Below the pieces are notes generated by a model, which saw only the letters and a list, made by a program, of their open reading frames with translations, was not told the origin of the DNA and ran no database searches. This document shows, one piece after another, positions 28,039 to 36,691 of a DNA stretch of 38,815 nt (position 1 is the first letter of the stretch; every line of letters starts with the position of its first letter). Both the position numbers and the translations under genes were made by a program. The DNA comes from Aquificales bacterium (GTDB taxonomy: Bacteria; Aquificota; Aquificia; Aquificales; QOAS01): assembly GCA_027036735.1 (NCBI GenBank), contig JALWDU010000056.1:1-38815 (forward strand), written 5' to 3'.

Positions 28039-28386
28039 ATGTTCGGCGAAAACGAACTCTCCCACGTGCTGGTGGTAGCCCTACTCACCTTTTTGGTAAA
28101 TATCCCTTTCGGCTATTGGAGGGCTAAGGTTGAAAAGTTTTCCAAAGAGTGGTTTCTCGCCATACACCTACCCGTGCCTTTGATAGTCGCTTTTAGACTC
28201 CTAATGGGGGTTCACCTGAATATACCCACCGTGGTGGTTTTTGTGATTTCCTTCTTCCTCGGTCAGAGGGCGGGAATAGTTCTAAACCGCCTACTGGAGA
28301 GAAAATTGGGGGAGACATCCAAAAACCTCTTCGCCGATTTGGTTAGACTCTTTCAAAAGTCCCGCGTAGAGGGGATAAACCGCTAA
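28039..28386 (+). CDS. Small membrane protein of unknown function
   Basis: Intact ORF with hydrophobic segments (VLVVALLTFLVNIPFGYW; VVVFVISFFLGQRAGIVL). Confidence 0.6.
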   Translation: MFGENELSHVLVVALLTFLVNIPFGYWRAKVEKFSKEWFLAIHLPVPLIVAFRLLMGVHLNIPTVVVFVISFFLGQRAGIVLNRLLERKLGETSKNLFADLVRLFQKSRVEGINR

Positions 28387-28405
28387 TCCCTTCCGTTAAT
28401 TTGTT

Positions 28406-28430
28406 AAAGGTAGCCCCTTCGGGGGACTTT
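28406..28430 (+). promoter_or_regulatory. UUCG-tetraloop hairpin in 5' leader
   Basis: AAAG-gtag-CCCC-TTCG-GGGG-ga-CTTT. Confidence 0.45.
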
Positions 28431-28448
28431 CAAACCTTTGGAGGAGAT

Positions 28449-28700
28449 ATGCCGAAAAAGCAACCCGACAAGGGGGAAACAAGGATAAGGAAATACATCA
28501 AAGGTCTCATAAGGAACAAGAAGTACCTAACGGTGGAGGATATTTGCCTCTACCTGGAGAGGTATTACAAGGTTCCCATTCATATCCCTTCGGTGTTTTA
28601 CAAATACAAGAGGATTATCAACGAGTGTAGGAAAGAGGTTTACAGGGAACGCCAAAGGGAGAGGAAAAAAAGGAAACGTAAAGGGGAAAGGGAAGGTTAG
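28449..28700 (+). CDS. Small highly basic protein of unknown function
   Basis: ATG at 28449 preceded by [48 protein letters not shown]...[14 protein letters not shown]. Confidence 0.65.
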   Translation: MPKKQPDKGETRIRKYIKGLIRNKKYLTVEDICLYLERYYKVPIHIPSVFYKYKRIINECRKEVYRERQRERKKRKRKGEREG

Positions 28701-30442
28701 AAGTTTTCGAGGAAGTCCTTCAGATATTTCGCCCTCATGGGGTGGCGCAATTTCTTTATAGCCTTGTTCTCTATCTGCCTTATACGCTCGCGGGTTACGT
28801 TGAACATCTTTCCGACCTGCTCGAGGGTATACTCCACCCCGTCGTCGTTCAGACCGAAGCGGTAAATGATAACCTCCTTCTCCTTGGGGGAGAGGGTATC
28901 CAATACCTCCAAAATTTTCTGACGGAGCATACGGCGGGCGATAACCTCCTCCGGATTGGGAACGGTGGTATCCTCGATAAAGTCCTTGAGGTGGGTGTCG
29001 TCGTCGTCCCCTATCGGGGTTTCGAGGGATATCGGTTCGAGCGCCGCCCTCATAACGCGGCGAACCTTTTCAACCGGCATATTGAGCTCGCGGGCGATAT
29101 CTTCGGGGGTGGCGTTTCTCCCCTCCTCCTGGAAAATCCTCTTGGAGGTGCGGATTATCTTGTTTATCGTCTCTATCATGTGGACGGGTATCCTTATCGT
29201 CCTCGCCTGGTCGGCAATCGCGCGGGTGATAGCCTGTCTAATCCACCAGGTGGCGTAGGTGGAGAATTTGAACCCCTTGCGGTAGTCGAACTTATCGACC
29301 GCCTTCATGAGACCGATATTTCCCTCCTGAATGAGGTCGAGAAAGTGGAGTCCCCTGTTTACGTATCTCTTGGCTATCGAGACCACCAGACGGAGGTTCG
29401 ATTTAACCATCACCTGTTTGGCGTCTATAACCCTCTTCCTACCCCTTTGGATAATCTGCATTACCTTTTCGAGCTCGCCGGGGAGGACACCCATTTTGTC
29501 CTCGAGCTGCCTTATCTCCCTTCTGAGTTTGTAGTATTCGGTTCTCAACGTCTCAAACTTGGGTAGGGAGTAACCCGCCTCCTTAATCTTTTTCTGAAGT
29601 TCGGGGTCGGTCATATAGTTGGCGAGCAGTTCGTCGATATCTTCGTGTATCGCCTTAAGTTTTTTCTCCTTAGCCTTCAATTCTTTGAGCTTTCTCCTGT
29701 AGAGTTTGTAGAGTTTGATAAGCTCGTCGGCTACCCTTTCGAATTTGGAGTATTTGACCTTCATCTTTTTGAGAATCCGGTTCATTTCGGCATGCTTGAG
29801 TAGGTATTCCCTTTTAGTCTCCTCGCTGGGAAAGGCGAAATACTTTTCCCTAGCCTCGAGCACCTCCTTATAAGCCTTCGCCAGCTCCAGCCCCAAATCC
29901 ATAAAGAGGCGCTCGTATTCCTTCAGTTTTTTGTTGGCTTCCTTCTCGCCCAGCTCGTCCAGCTCGATTAAGTCCATTACCTCGTTTATCTTTTTCTTCT
30001 TGTTGCAGACCGCCGCCCAATCGTCGAGTATCTGGTCGACCAAAAAGGCGGTTCTCAGCAGACCCCTCCGGAGGGTTTTCCTACCGAGCTCTATCTGACG
30101 GGCGTAATAGACCTCCTGCTCCCTGGTGAGGAGGGGAATTTTTCCCATCTCGCGGAGGTAGAGCTTTACCGGGTCTTCCTGCTCGTCACCCGAATAGGAG
30201 GTGGAGGAGACCACTATCTCGTCGCGCTCCTCATCCTCGTCGGCGAGTTCCTTTTCAATCTCCTCGCTGACCTCGTCAACCACTTTGATGTTGTGCTCCT
30301 GAAGTATATCGAGAACCTCTTCGAAGTGCTCCGATTCGAGAAAATCCTCCCCGAGAAGCTCGTTTATCTCGTCGTAGGTTACGTAACCCTTCTCCTTACC
30401 GAGTTCTATAAGTTTTTCGACATCCTCGTGATGGAAGCTCAT
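28697..30442 (-). CDS. rpoD: RNA polymerase primary sigma factor RpoD (sigma-70)
   Basis: [75 protein letters not shown]-terminal [33 protein letters not shown]. Confidence 0.99.
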   Translation of the reverse strand: MSFHHEDVEKLIELGKEKGYVTYDEINELLGEDFLESEHFEEVLDILQEHNIKVVDEVSEEIEKELADEDEERDEIVVSSTSYSGDEQEDPVKLYLREMGKIPLLTREQEVYYARQIELGRKTLRRGLLRTAFLVDQILDDWAAVCNKKKKINEVMDLIELDELGEKEANKKLKEYERLFMDLGLELAKAYKEVLEAREKYFAFPSEETKREYLLKHAEMNRILKKMKVKYSKFERVADELIKLYKLYRRKLKELKAKEKKLKAIHEDIDELLANYMTDPELQKKIKEAGYSLPKFETLRTEYYKLRREIRQLEDKMGVLPGELEKVMQIIQRGRKRVIDAKQVMVKSNLRLVVSIAKRYVNRGLHFLDLIQEGNIGLMKAVDKFDYRKGFKFSTYATWWIRQAITRAIADQARTIRIPVHMIETINKIIRTSKRIFQEEGRNATPEDIARELNMPVEKVRRVMRAALEPISLETPIGDDDDTHLKDFIEDTTVPNPEEVIARRMLRQKILEVLDTLSPKEKEVIIYRFGLNDDGVEYTLEQVGKMFNVTRERIRQIENKAIKKLRHPMRAKYLKDFLENF

Positions 30443-30683
30443 ACAATCACCTCCCCCTCTCCGAGTTTTTGGGGTGAAATAAAAATCTCTCCCTTTTTGG
30501 GCAAAAATCGGTGAGGTTTGATGTTAATATAGGAATTTTTGTATTCCATAAAGAGGATTTACTATTTTACAAAACTTCCGCTAGAAATCCCTTATATGTA
30601 AAATATTCCCCAAGCACCTCAGAGCGTATTCTACCCACCTTAACCACTGCCTTAGCGGGGAAAGTGTCATAAATTCATACCAA

Positions 30684-31790
30684 ATGATGGAAGAGAAGGA
30701 GAAGAATAACCTCCAAGAGGAGCAAAAGGAAAATGGGGAAACCCCCAAAGGGGAAGAGGCAAATAACATCCCCCAAGAGGTCGGGGAACAAAAGGAAACC
30801 CAAAGAGGTGAAGACACCCAAAACTCACCCCAAGGGGGTGAAAACCTCCTCGAATACTACCGACAGAAGTTTGCCGAGGAGGAAAAGAAACCCAAAAAGA
30901 AGGTCGGATACGTTACTATTGTGGGAAAACCCAACGTGGGTAAGTCCACCCTCATAAACGCCCTAATAGGGACTAAGGTTTCAATAGTCACCGACAAACC
31001 GGGGACAACCAGGATAAGACTTCTCGGGATAAGGAACGACGAGGATTCCCAAATAGTGTTTTTGGACACACCCGGCATTTACCGCGAGCAGGACGCCATG
31101 GAAAAGGCGATGATAGAGATGGCTACAACCTCCCTGCAGGACGCCGACGTGGTGCTCTTTATGATAGAGGCTCACCGTCCTTGGACGAAACAGGACAGGG
31201 AGATTTTTGAAAAGTATGTCAAACCCCTCAACAAGCCGGTCATACTGGTTATAAACAAGATAGACAAACTCAAAAAAGCCGACGAAGTTTTACCCCTAAT
31301 AGAGGAGAGTGCCAAATATTACCCCTTTGCGGAGATAGTTCCCATATCCGCCAAAAAGGGGACTAACGTAAAGAGACTCTTAGAGGTCATTAAAAAATAC
31401 CTCCCCGAAGGGGAACCGCTCTTTCCCGAGGATATGACCGTCGATTTACCCCTCAGACTCTATGTGGCGGAAATCGTCAGGGAGAAGATACTCCAGCTGA
31501 CCCACGACGAGGTGCCCCAAGAGGTGGCGGTCGTTATAAACGAGATAAAGCCGGGTGATAAAAACCCCGACATGCTGGTGATAAACGGCGAGATTATAGT
31601 CAGCCGTGAGAGCCTAAAACCGATTATTATCGGGAAGAAGGGTCAGCGCCTCCGCGAGATAGGAAAGCGCGCCCGCGAGGAGCTCCAGCTCATTTTGGGT
31701 AAGCCGGTTTACCTCCAACTGTGGGTTAGGGTGAAGGAGGATTGGAGGGATAGACCCGAATTGGTCAAGATGTTCGGATATACCCTCTAA
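30684..31790 (+). CDS. era: GTPase Era with ~70-aa low-complexity N-terminal extension
   Basis: GYVTIVGKPNVGKSTLINALIG, FLDTPGIYR, VINKIDKL, C-terminal KH (IVSRESLKPIIIGKKGQRLREIGKRAREELQLILGKPVYLQLWVRVKEDWR). Confidence 0.97.
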   Translation: MMEEKEKNNLQEEQKENGETPKGEEANNIPQEVGEQKETQRGEDTQNSPQGGENLLEYYRQKFAEEEKKPKKKVGYVTIVGKPNVGKSTLINALIGTKVSIVTDKPGTTRIRLLGIRNDEDSQIVFLDTPGIYREQDAMEKAMIEMATTSLQDADVVLFMIEAHRPWTKQDREIFEKYVKPLNKPVILVINKIDKLKKADEVLPLIEESAKYYPFAEIVPISAKKGTNVKRLLEVIKKYLPEGEPLFPEDMTVDLPLRLYVAEIVREKILQLTHDEVPQEVAVVINEIKPGDKNPDMLVINGEIIVSRESLKPIIIGKKGQRLREIGKRAREELQLILGKPVYLQLWVRVKEDWRDRPELVKMFGYTL

Positions 31791-31831
31791 GGGTTTTCCT
31801 CCCCTTTCTCCCACCTTAAAGGGTTTTTCTC

Positions 31832-32239
31832 TCACCCCTCACCCAAAAGGGTGACTATTACCTTCCTACTGCGGGGACCGTCGAACTCCGCTAAGAATAC
31901 AGCCTCCCAGGTGCCGAGCGCCAAATCTCCGTTTACGACGGGAATAACGCGGGAATTTCCTATAAGGGCGCTTTTGATATGGGCGGCGGAATTGCCTTCG
32001 GCGTGGCGGTAATTGGGGTCGTCCCACTCGACGAGACTTGACAACTTGTAGGCTATATCCCTAACCACATCGGGGTCTGCGCCTTCGTTAACGAAAACAG
32101 CCGCCGTGGTGTGGGGGACGTAAACCACGCATATACCCTCTCTTATCCCGCTCTCGCGGACGAATTCCCTAATGGGGGCGGTTATATTGACAAAATCGGT
32201 GTGGGAAGAGGTGGAAACGCGAAAAACCTTTGTAGGCAT
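31832..32239 (-). CDS. yjbQ: YjbQ/UPF0047 family protein
   Basis: CVVYVPHTTAAVFVNEGADPDVVRDI, NSAAHIKSALIGNSRVIPVVNGDLALGTWEAVFLAEFDGPRSRKVIV. Confidence 0.93.
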   Translation of the reverse strand: MPTKVFRVSTSSHTDFVNITAPIREFVRESGIREGICVVYVPHTTAAVFVNEGADPDVVRDIAYKLSSLVEWDDPNYRHAEGNSAAHIKSALIGNSRVIPVVNGDLALGTWEAVFLAEFDGPRSRKVIVTLLGEG

Positions 32240-32259
32240 AGGTTTATAAGACTACCCAA

Positions 32260-33438
32260 TTAGGGGATATTGGGAAGATAGGAGATGGTAAGGTCCACAA
32301 CATGCCACCTGTAATGTCTCCAATTGGCATCCGAAGGGTGCTTTAAACAAACATAAAGGGGGTTTCCACTTCCATCCCTTAGGGTATCCACCAAAACATA
32401 CCCGTTCCCACAGGTATTGGGGTCATCGCAATCAACATTTCTAATAGAACAAAAATCGTAAGTTTTATCGGGAACATAGGAGGCTTGAACCAACATATAG
32501 ACCTTAACCAGTTTTACCTCCTGTTTAATATCGTCGTTTGTAAGCGGGTAGACACTATAGGGAAGGCTGTTTACCCAATAATCCACATTTTCATCTCCAT
32601 CGGTATCCAACCCGAACCACACATCCCAATCCGCTACGCAGTTGAGAACCGGAACGGGAGTCTGAAAACCCGACGAAGAGCTGGGGGAAGTTGTCTGCCT
32701 ATACAAAGTGTAGGTTTCGGAAAGGCAATAGTCCACCGGTGTAGAGGGTTGTTTCAAATACCAGAGAATACCGGTGCAATATTGGTCTTTACAGCAAGCC
32801 CTTAGAGGTGTCGAATTCCAGCAAGGACATGTTGTAGGAGGTTGCTTACAGGCGCTATCGGTATCTTTGGGAAAACCAAAGGCTATCGAGCTGTATCCAC
32901 GGGCGACCTGACAACAGGTGCTATTCCCGAGATAATGCCCCTGTCCGTCCATCCAAGCGCATTCTTCCCGAAGATAGGTTGAACTCGTTCCGCAAACTCT
33001 ATATCCGTTTGTGGCGTTGTAAACTACCCCCGTTCCATTCCACATTACAAAACCGAAACCGAAATCGGGGTCGGTATAGGAGTAGTCGATATCCGCAATA
33101 TTTGTCGTTTCCCTAAGCAGGAGAGTTTTATTCCCGACGGCTCCTGTATAGTTTGCTATAAAACAAGCATCGTTGTGTGGGCAAAAAGAACCGTTGCAGT
33201 AGTTCATTACCAAAGCGTTTTCATCCACGCTTATACCGTATCCCGCGTGTTTTATATCGAAGATTAAATCGTCGAGACTGATAGCCTCCGCCGACCGCTG
33301 TTTAGTATCCCCCACGGTGTTGGAAAACTTTTGAAGAACATGGGACATAGCGACCACTATTAGCGTCCCAACAAGAATAAATAAAGCCGAAGCGACCAGA
33401 AGTTCGGTTACAGTAAAACCTTTCCTCTTAAAGGACAT
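32260..33438 (-). CDS. Prepilin-type N-methylation protein (PilW-like), cysteine-rich
   Basis: KRKGFTVTELLVASALFILVGTLIVVAM prepilin leader; cysteine-rich globular region. Confidence 0.8.
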   Translation of the reverse strand: MSFKRKGFTVTELLVASALFILVGTLIVVAMSHVLQKFSNTVGDTKQRSAEAISLDDLIFDIKHAGYGISVDENALVMNYCNGSFCPHNDACFIANYTGAVGNKTLLLRETTNIADIDYSYTDPDFGFGFVMWNGTGVVYNATNGYRVCGTSSTYLREECAWMDGQGHYLGNSTCCQVARGYSSIAFGFPKDTDSACKQPPTTCPCWNSTPLRACCKDQYCTGILWYLKQPSTPVDYCLSETYTLYRQTTSPSSSSGFQTPVPVLNCVADWDVWFGLDTDGDENVDYWVNSLPYSVYPLTNDDIKQEVKLVKVYMLVQASYVPDKTYDFCSIRNVDCDDPNTCGNGYVLVDTLRDGSGNPLYVCLKHPSDANWRHYRWHVVDLTISYLPNIP

Positions 33439-33457
33439 TAAGAAAAATGCTAAACCA

Positions 33458-34009
33458 TTATTCGTAACCCTTCTCCTTCATAACCTCCGCAAGGTATTTC
33501 CTGTATATAAAATTCCAGTCGTCGCTTCCTATAAGTATGCCCCTCTTTTCCGCCTCCTCCTCGGCGCGCCTTTGGGCTTCCCTCTCTATCGCCTTCTGCT
33601 CCCCAACCGCGTCGCGGAGGATATGGGCTATCTTCTTCCTTATGTTGTAGGGTTCGTCGTAAATCTCTATCTCGTCGTCCTCCATAATCCAGTCCATGAT
33701 GCGTTTGGCTATTTGGTTCATCCTCTCGAAGGGGTTGAGGTTTATATTCCTCTCCTCCGCGAGTTTCCTCCTTATCAGGGAAACCGCACGGGTACTGTCG
33801 AGACCGGTCTCCTCCAAAAGGTGGAGGTTTTCCTTCAAAACCTTTTTGGCGTCCTCTATAAGTTGGAGCTCCTCCCTTTGGGCTTCCTCTATTATCGATT
33901 TCACCCGAAGGACAAACTTATCCCTATCAACCTCGACTATATTTGTTTCGACCAGTTCCGCCACCAAGCGGTTTATAGCCTTCTCCAAAATCTTTGGGTG
34001 GATTTTCAT
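33458..34009 (-). CDS. DUF507 family protein
   Basis: MKIHPKILEKAINRLVAELVETNIVEVDR...NPFERMNQIAKRIMDWIMEDDEIEIYDEPYNIRKKIAHILRD. Confidence 0.75.
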   Translation of the reverse strand: MKIHPKILEKAINRLVAELVETNIVEVDRDKFVLRVKSIIEEAQREELQLIEDAKKVLKENLHLLEETGLDSTRAVSLIRRKLAEERNINLNPFERMNQIAKRIMDWIMEDDEIEIYDEPYNIRKKIAHILRDAVGEQKAIEREAQRRAEEEAEKRGILIGSDDWNFIYRKYLAEVMKEKGYE

Positions 34010-34031
34010 CCCTTTAAAACTCCGTTAGGAA

Positions 34032-34424
34032 TTATTTTCTAACCACCAAAGCGAGGAGGGTTTCGTATATCTCTCTCTCCTTCTCTATCTCCCTTAGCTC
34101 CTCCATGCTCTTGGCGGCGGCGAGTTTCTTAACAATCTCCTCGTATTTTTTCTTAACCTCGCCGGGGTCTATCTCCCCTATGGGGGTAGCCTCTTCGGCG
34201 AGGATATTTACCTTTTTGGGGGTTACCTCTACGAAACCTTCGGTGACGAAAAAGCCCTCTTCCTTATTTCCGTTGAAATAGACCAAACCCGGTTTTAGGG
34301 AGGACATTACCGGCATGTGGTTTTCGAGAACACCCATTTCACCCTCTTCGGTGGGAATGTTTACGAGTTCGACCTCTCCGGAGTATGCGTATCCCTTGGG
34401 GGTGACAATCTCAACCTTTATCAT
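34032..34424 (-). CDS. atpC: F1Fo ATP synthase epsilon subunit
   Basis: IKVEIVTPKGYAYSGEVELVNIPTEEGEMGVLENHMPVMSSLKPGLVYF; C-terminal helical hairpin. Confidence 0.95.
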   Translation of the reverse strand: MIKVEIVTPKGYAYSGEVELVNIPTEEGEMGVLENHMPVMSSLKPGLVYFNGNKEEGFFVTEGFVEVTPKKVNILAEEATPIGEIDPGEVKKKYEEIVKKLAAAKSMEELREIEKEREIYETLLALVVRK

Positions 34425-34508
34425 AAGGAGAACAATTATAAACCCCCGTTAGGTTGTCATAACAAACCATTCCCAACGGTAGGAATTAACCTTTATTTCT
34501 TCCAATAA

Positions 34509-36584
34509 ATGGCTAAAAAGTATAGGGAAGAGCTTTACAGCGAGAGAAACGCCTGTCCCGAACACGGGATAAGCCTTCCCGAACTGTCGCCGAGACTTTT
34601 TTCCTTTAACTCCCCTTACGGGGCTTGTCCCGACTGCAAAGGTTTGGGGGTAAAGTGGGAGATAGACCCCGATAGTCTGGTCGAGGAGGACAAACCGGTA
34701 GAGGAGGCAATAAAACCACTCCAATCGATGTTATTCAACTATCTGAAGTTCCCCCTTAGGAGGTTGGTAAGGCTCTTAGGATACTCCACGAGGACAAAGT
34801 GGAGAGACCTACCGGAGGAGGTAAGAAATTTAATCCTCTACGGGAGTAGGAAATTCGATTCACCCGTCGAGTGGGAGGGGGTAATTCCCCACCTCGAGAG
34901 GAGATATATAGAGAGCGACAACGAGAGGGTGAGGGAGGAACTCGAAGACTACATAAGGGAAAAAACCTGTCCCACCTGCGGCGGTTCGAGGCTTAGACCC
35001 GAGGCGCTGAGCGTCCTAATAGACGGAAAGAGCATCTGGGATATCGTCCAAATGCCGGTAGGGGAGGCTAAAAAATTTTTCGAAAACCTCCGCGAAAAAT
35101 TGACCGAAAGGGAAAAACAGATAGCAGATAGACTTTTGGAGGAAATAATCAACCGCCTCGGCTTTCTGGTGGACGTCGGTTTGGAATACCTAACCCTATC
35201 GAGGACGGCGACCACTTTGAGCGGCGGCGAGGCGCAGAGGATTAGGCTCGCCACCCAATTGGGTAGCAAACTAACCGGAGTCCTCTACGTGTTGGATGAA
35301 CCCTCCATAGGACTCCACCCGAGGGACACGACAAAACTCATAAACACCCTTAGGGGTTTGAGGGATTTGGGAAACACCGTTGTGGTTGTGGAACACGACC
35401 CCGAGACCATCGAGAGCGCCGACTATATTGTGGAGCTGGGACCCGGCGCCGGTTATAGGGGTGGCGAGGTGGTCGCAACGGGAACGGTCGAGGAGATAAA
35501 GAAAAACCCCAAATCGTTAACGGGGGCGTATTTGAGCGGTCGCCTAAAAATCGAAGTTCCCAAAAAGAGGAGACCCCCTTCGGGGAAATTCCTGAGGATA
35601 GTGGGCGCGAGGGAGCACAACCTAAAGAATATCGACGTCGAAATACCCTTAGGGTGCTTTGTGGCGGTTACCGGCGTCAGCGGTAGCGGAAAATCGACCT
35701 TAATCTACGACATCCTTTGGAAAGCCGCAAAGAAGCGCTTTTACAAATCGGCGGAAGAGCCGGGCGAGCACGACCGCATAGAGGGGTGGGAACACATCGA
35801 CAAGGTGATAAATGTCGACCAATCGCCGATAGGCAGAACGCCCCGCTCCAATCCGGCAACCTACACCAAAATATTCGACACGATTAGGCAGCTCTTTGCC
35901 TCCACCCCCGCGGCTAAGGCACGCGGATGGAAGCCGGGAAGGTTTTCCTTCAATGTCAAAGGTGGTAGATGCGAAGCCTGTCAAGGGGAAGGAGTTGTAA
36001 AAGTTGAAATGCATTTTTTACCGCCGGTATATGTAACCTGCGAGGTCTGTAAGGGCACCCGCTACAACGCCGAAACCCTCGAGGTTAAATACAAAGGCAA
36101 AAACATCGCCGAAGTGCTCGATATGACTATAGAGGAAGCCTACGAATTTTTCAAAAACGTTCCCACCCTCGAGAGGAAATTAAAACTGCTCCTCGATGTG
36201 GGATTGGGTTATCTGAAGTTGGGGCAGCCCGCCCCCACCCTAAGCGGAGGTGAGGCACAGAGAATAAAACTCGCCCGCGAGCTGTCCAAAAAGGACACCG
36301 GCAGAACCCTCTATCTTCTCGACGAACCGACGACCGGTCTCCATACCGACGACGTGAAGAAATTAATAAACGTCCTCCAGAGGTTGGTCGATAAGGGAAA
36401 CACTGTAGTTGTTATAGAACACAACCTCGACGTGATTAAGAGTGCCGACTGGATTATAGACCTGGGTCCCGAGGGGGGAGACAGAGGGGGACAAATTGTC
36501 GCCGCTGGCACTCCCGAAGAAGTCGCAAACAACCCCAAAAGCTGGACGGGGAGATACCTAAAGCGGGTTTTGGAAATCGATTAA
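34509..36584 (+). CDS. uvrA: UvrA excinuclease ABC subunit A, N-terminally truncated
   Basis: [40 protein letters not shown], two [10 protein letters not shown] signatures, one C-terminal Walker A ([16 protein letters not shown]), zinc motif [29 protein letters not shown]. The first ~245 residues normally preceding this point are missing. Confidence 0.93.
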   Translation: MAKKYREELYSERNACPEHGISLPELSPRLFSFNSPYGACPDCKGLGVKWEIDPDSLVEEDKPVEEAIKPLQSMLFNYLKFPLRRLVRLLGYSTRTKWRDLPEEVRNLILYGSRKFDSPVEWEGVIPHLERRYIESDNERVREELEDYIREKTCPTCGGSRLRPEALSVLIDGKSIWDIVQMPVGEAKKFFENLREKLTEREKQIADRLLEEIINRLGFLVDVGLEYLTLSRTATTLSGGEAQRIRLATQLGSKLTGVLYVLDEPSIGLHPRDTTKLINTLRGLRDLGNTVVVVEHDPETIESADYIVELGPGAGYRGGEVVATGTVEEIKKNPKSLTGAYLSGRLKIEVPKKRRPPSGKFLRIVGAREHNLKNIDVEIPLGCFVAVTGVSGSGKSTLIYDILWKAAKKRFYKSAEEPGEHDRIEGWEHIDKVINVDQSPIGRTPRSNPATYTKIFDTIRQLFASTPAAKARGWKPGRFSFNVKGGRCEACQGEGVVKVEMHFLPPVYVTCEVCKGTRYNAETLEVKYKGKNIAEVLDMTIEEAYEFFKNVPTLERKLKLLLDVGLGYLKLGQPAPTLSGGEAQRIKLARELSKKDTGRTLYLLDEPTTGLHTDDVKKLINVLQRLVDKGNTVVVIEHNLDVIKSADWIIDLGPEGGDRGGQIVAAGTPEEVANNPKSWTGRYLKRVLEID

Positions 36585-36691
36585 TTCCTCTTTGCGGTTT
36601 TGATACTTTTCTTCCTCGAGGGAAATCTTCTCCGTTTACACCTATGAGGTGGAATTTAAAAAATCGAACCTAAAAGGGAAAAGGGTAAGTG

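Noticed and set aside
28742-29566. 274-aa plus-strand ORF opposite rpoD
   Set aside because: Antisense to an unambiguous rpoD; composition reflects reverse complement of sigma-factor codons.
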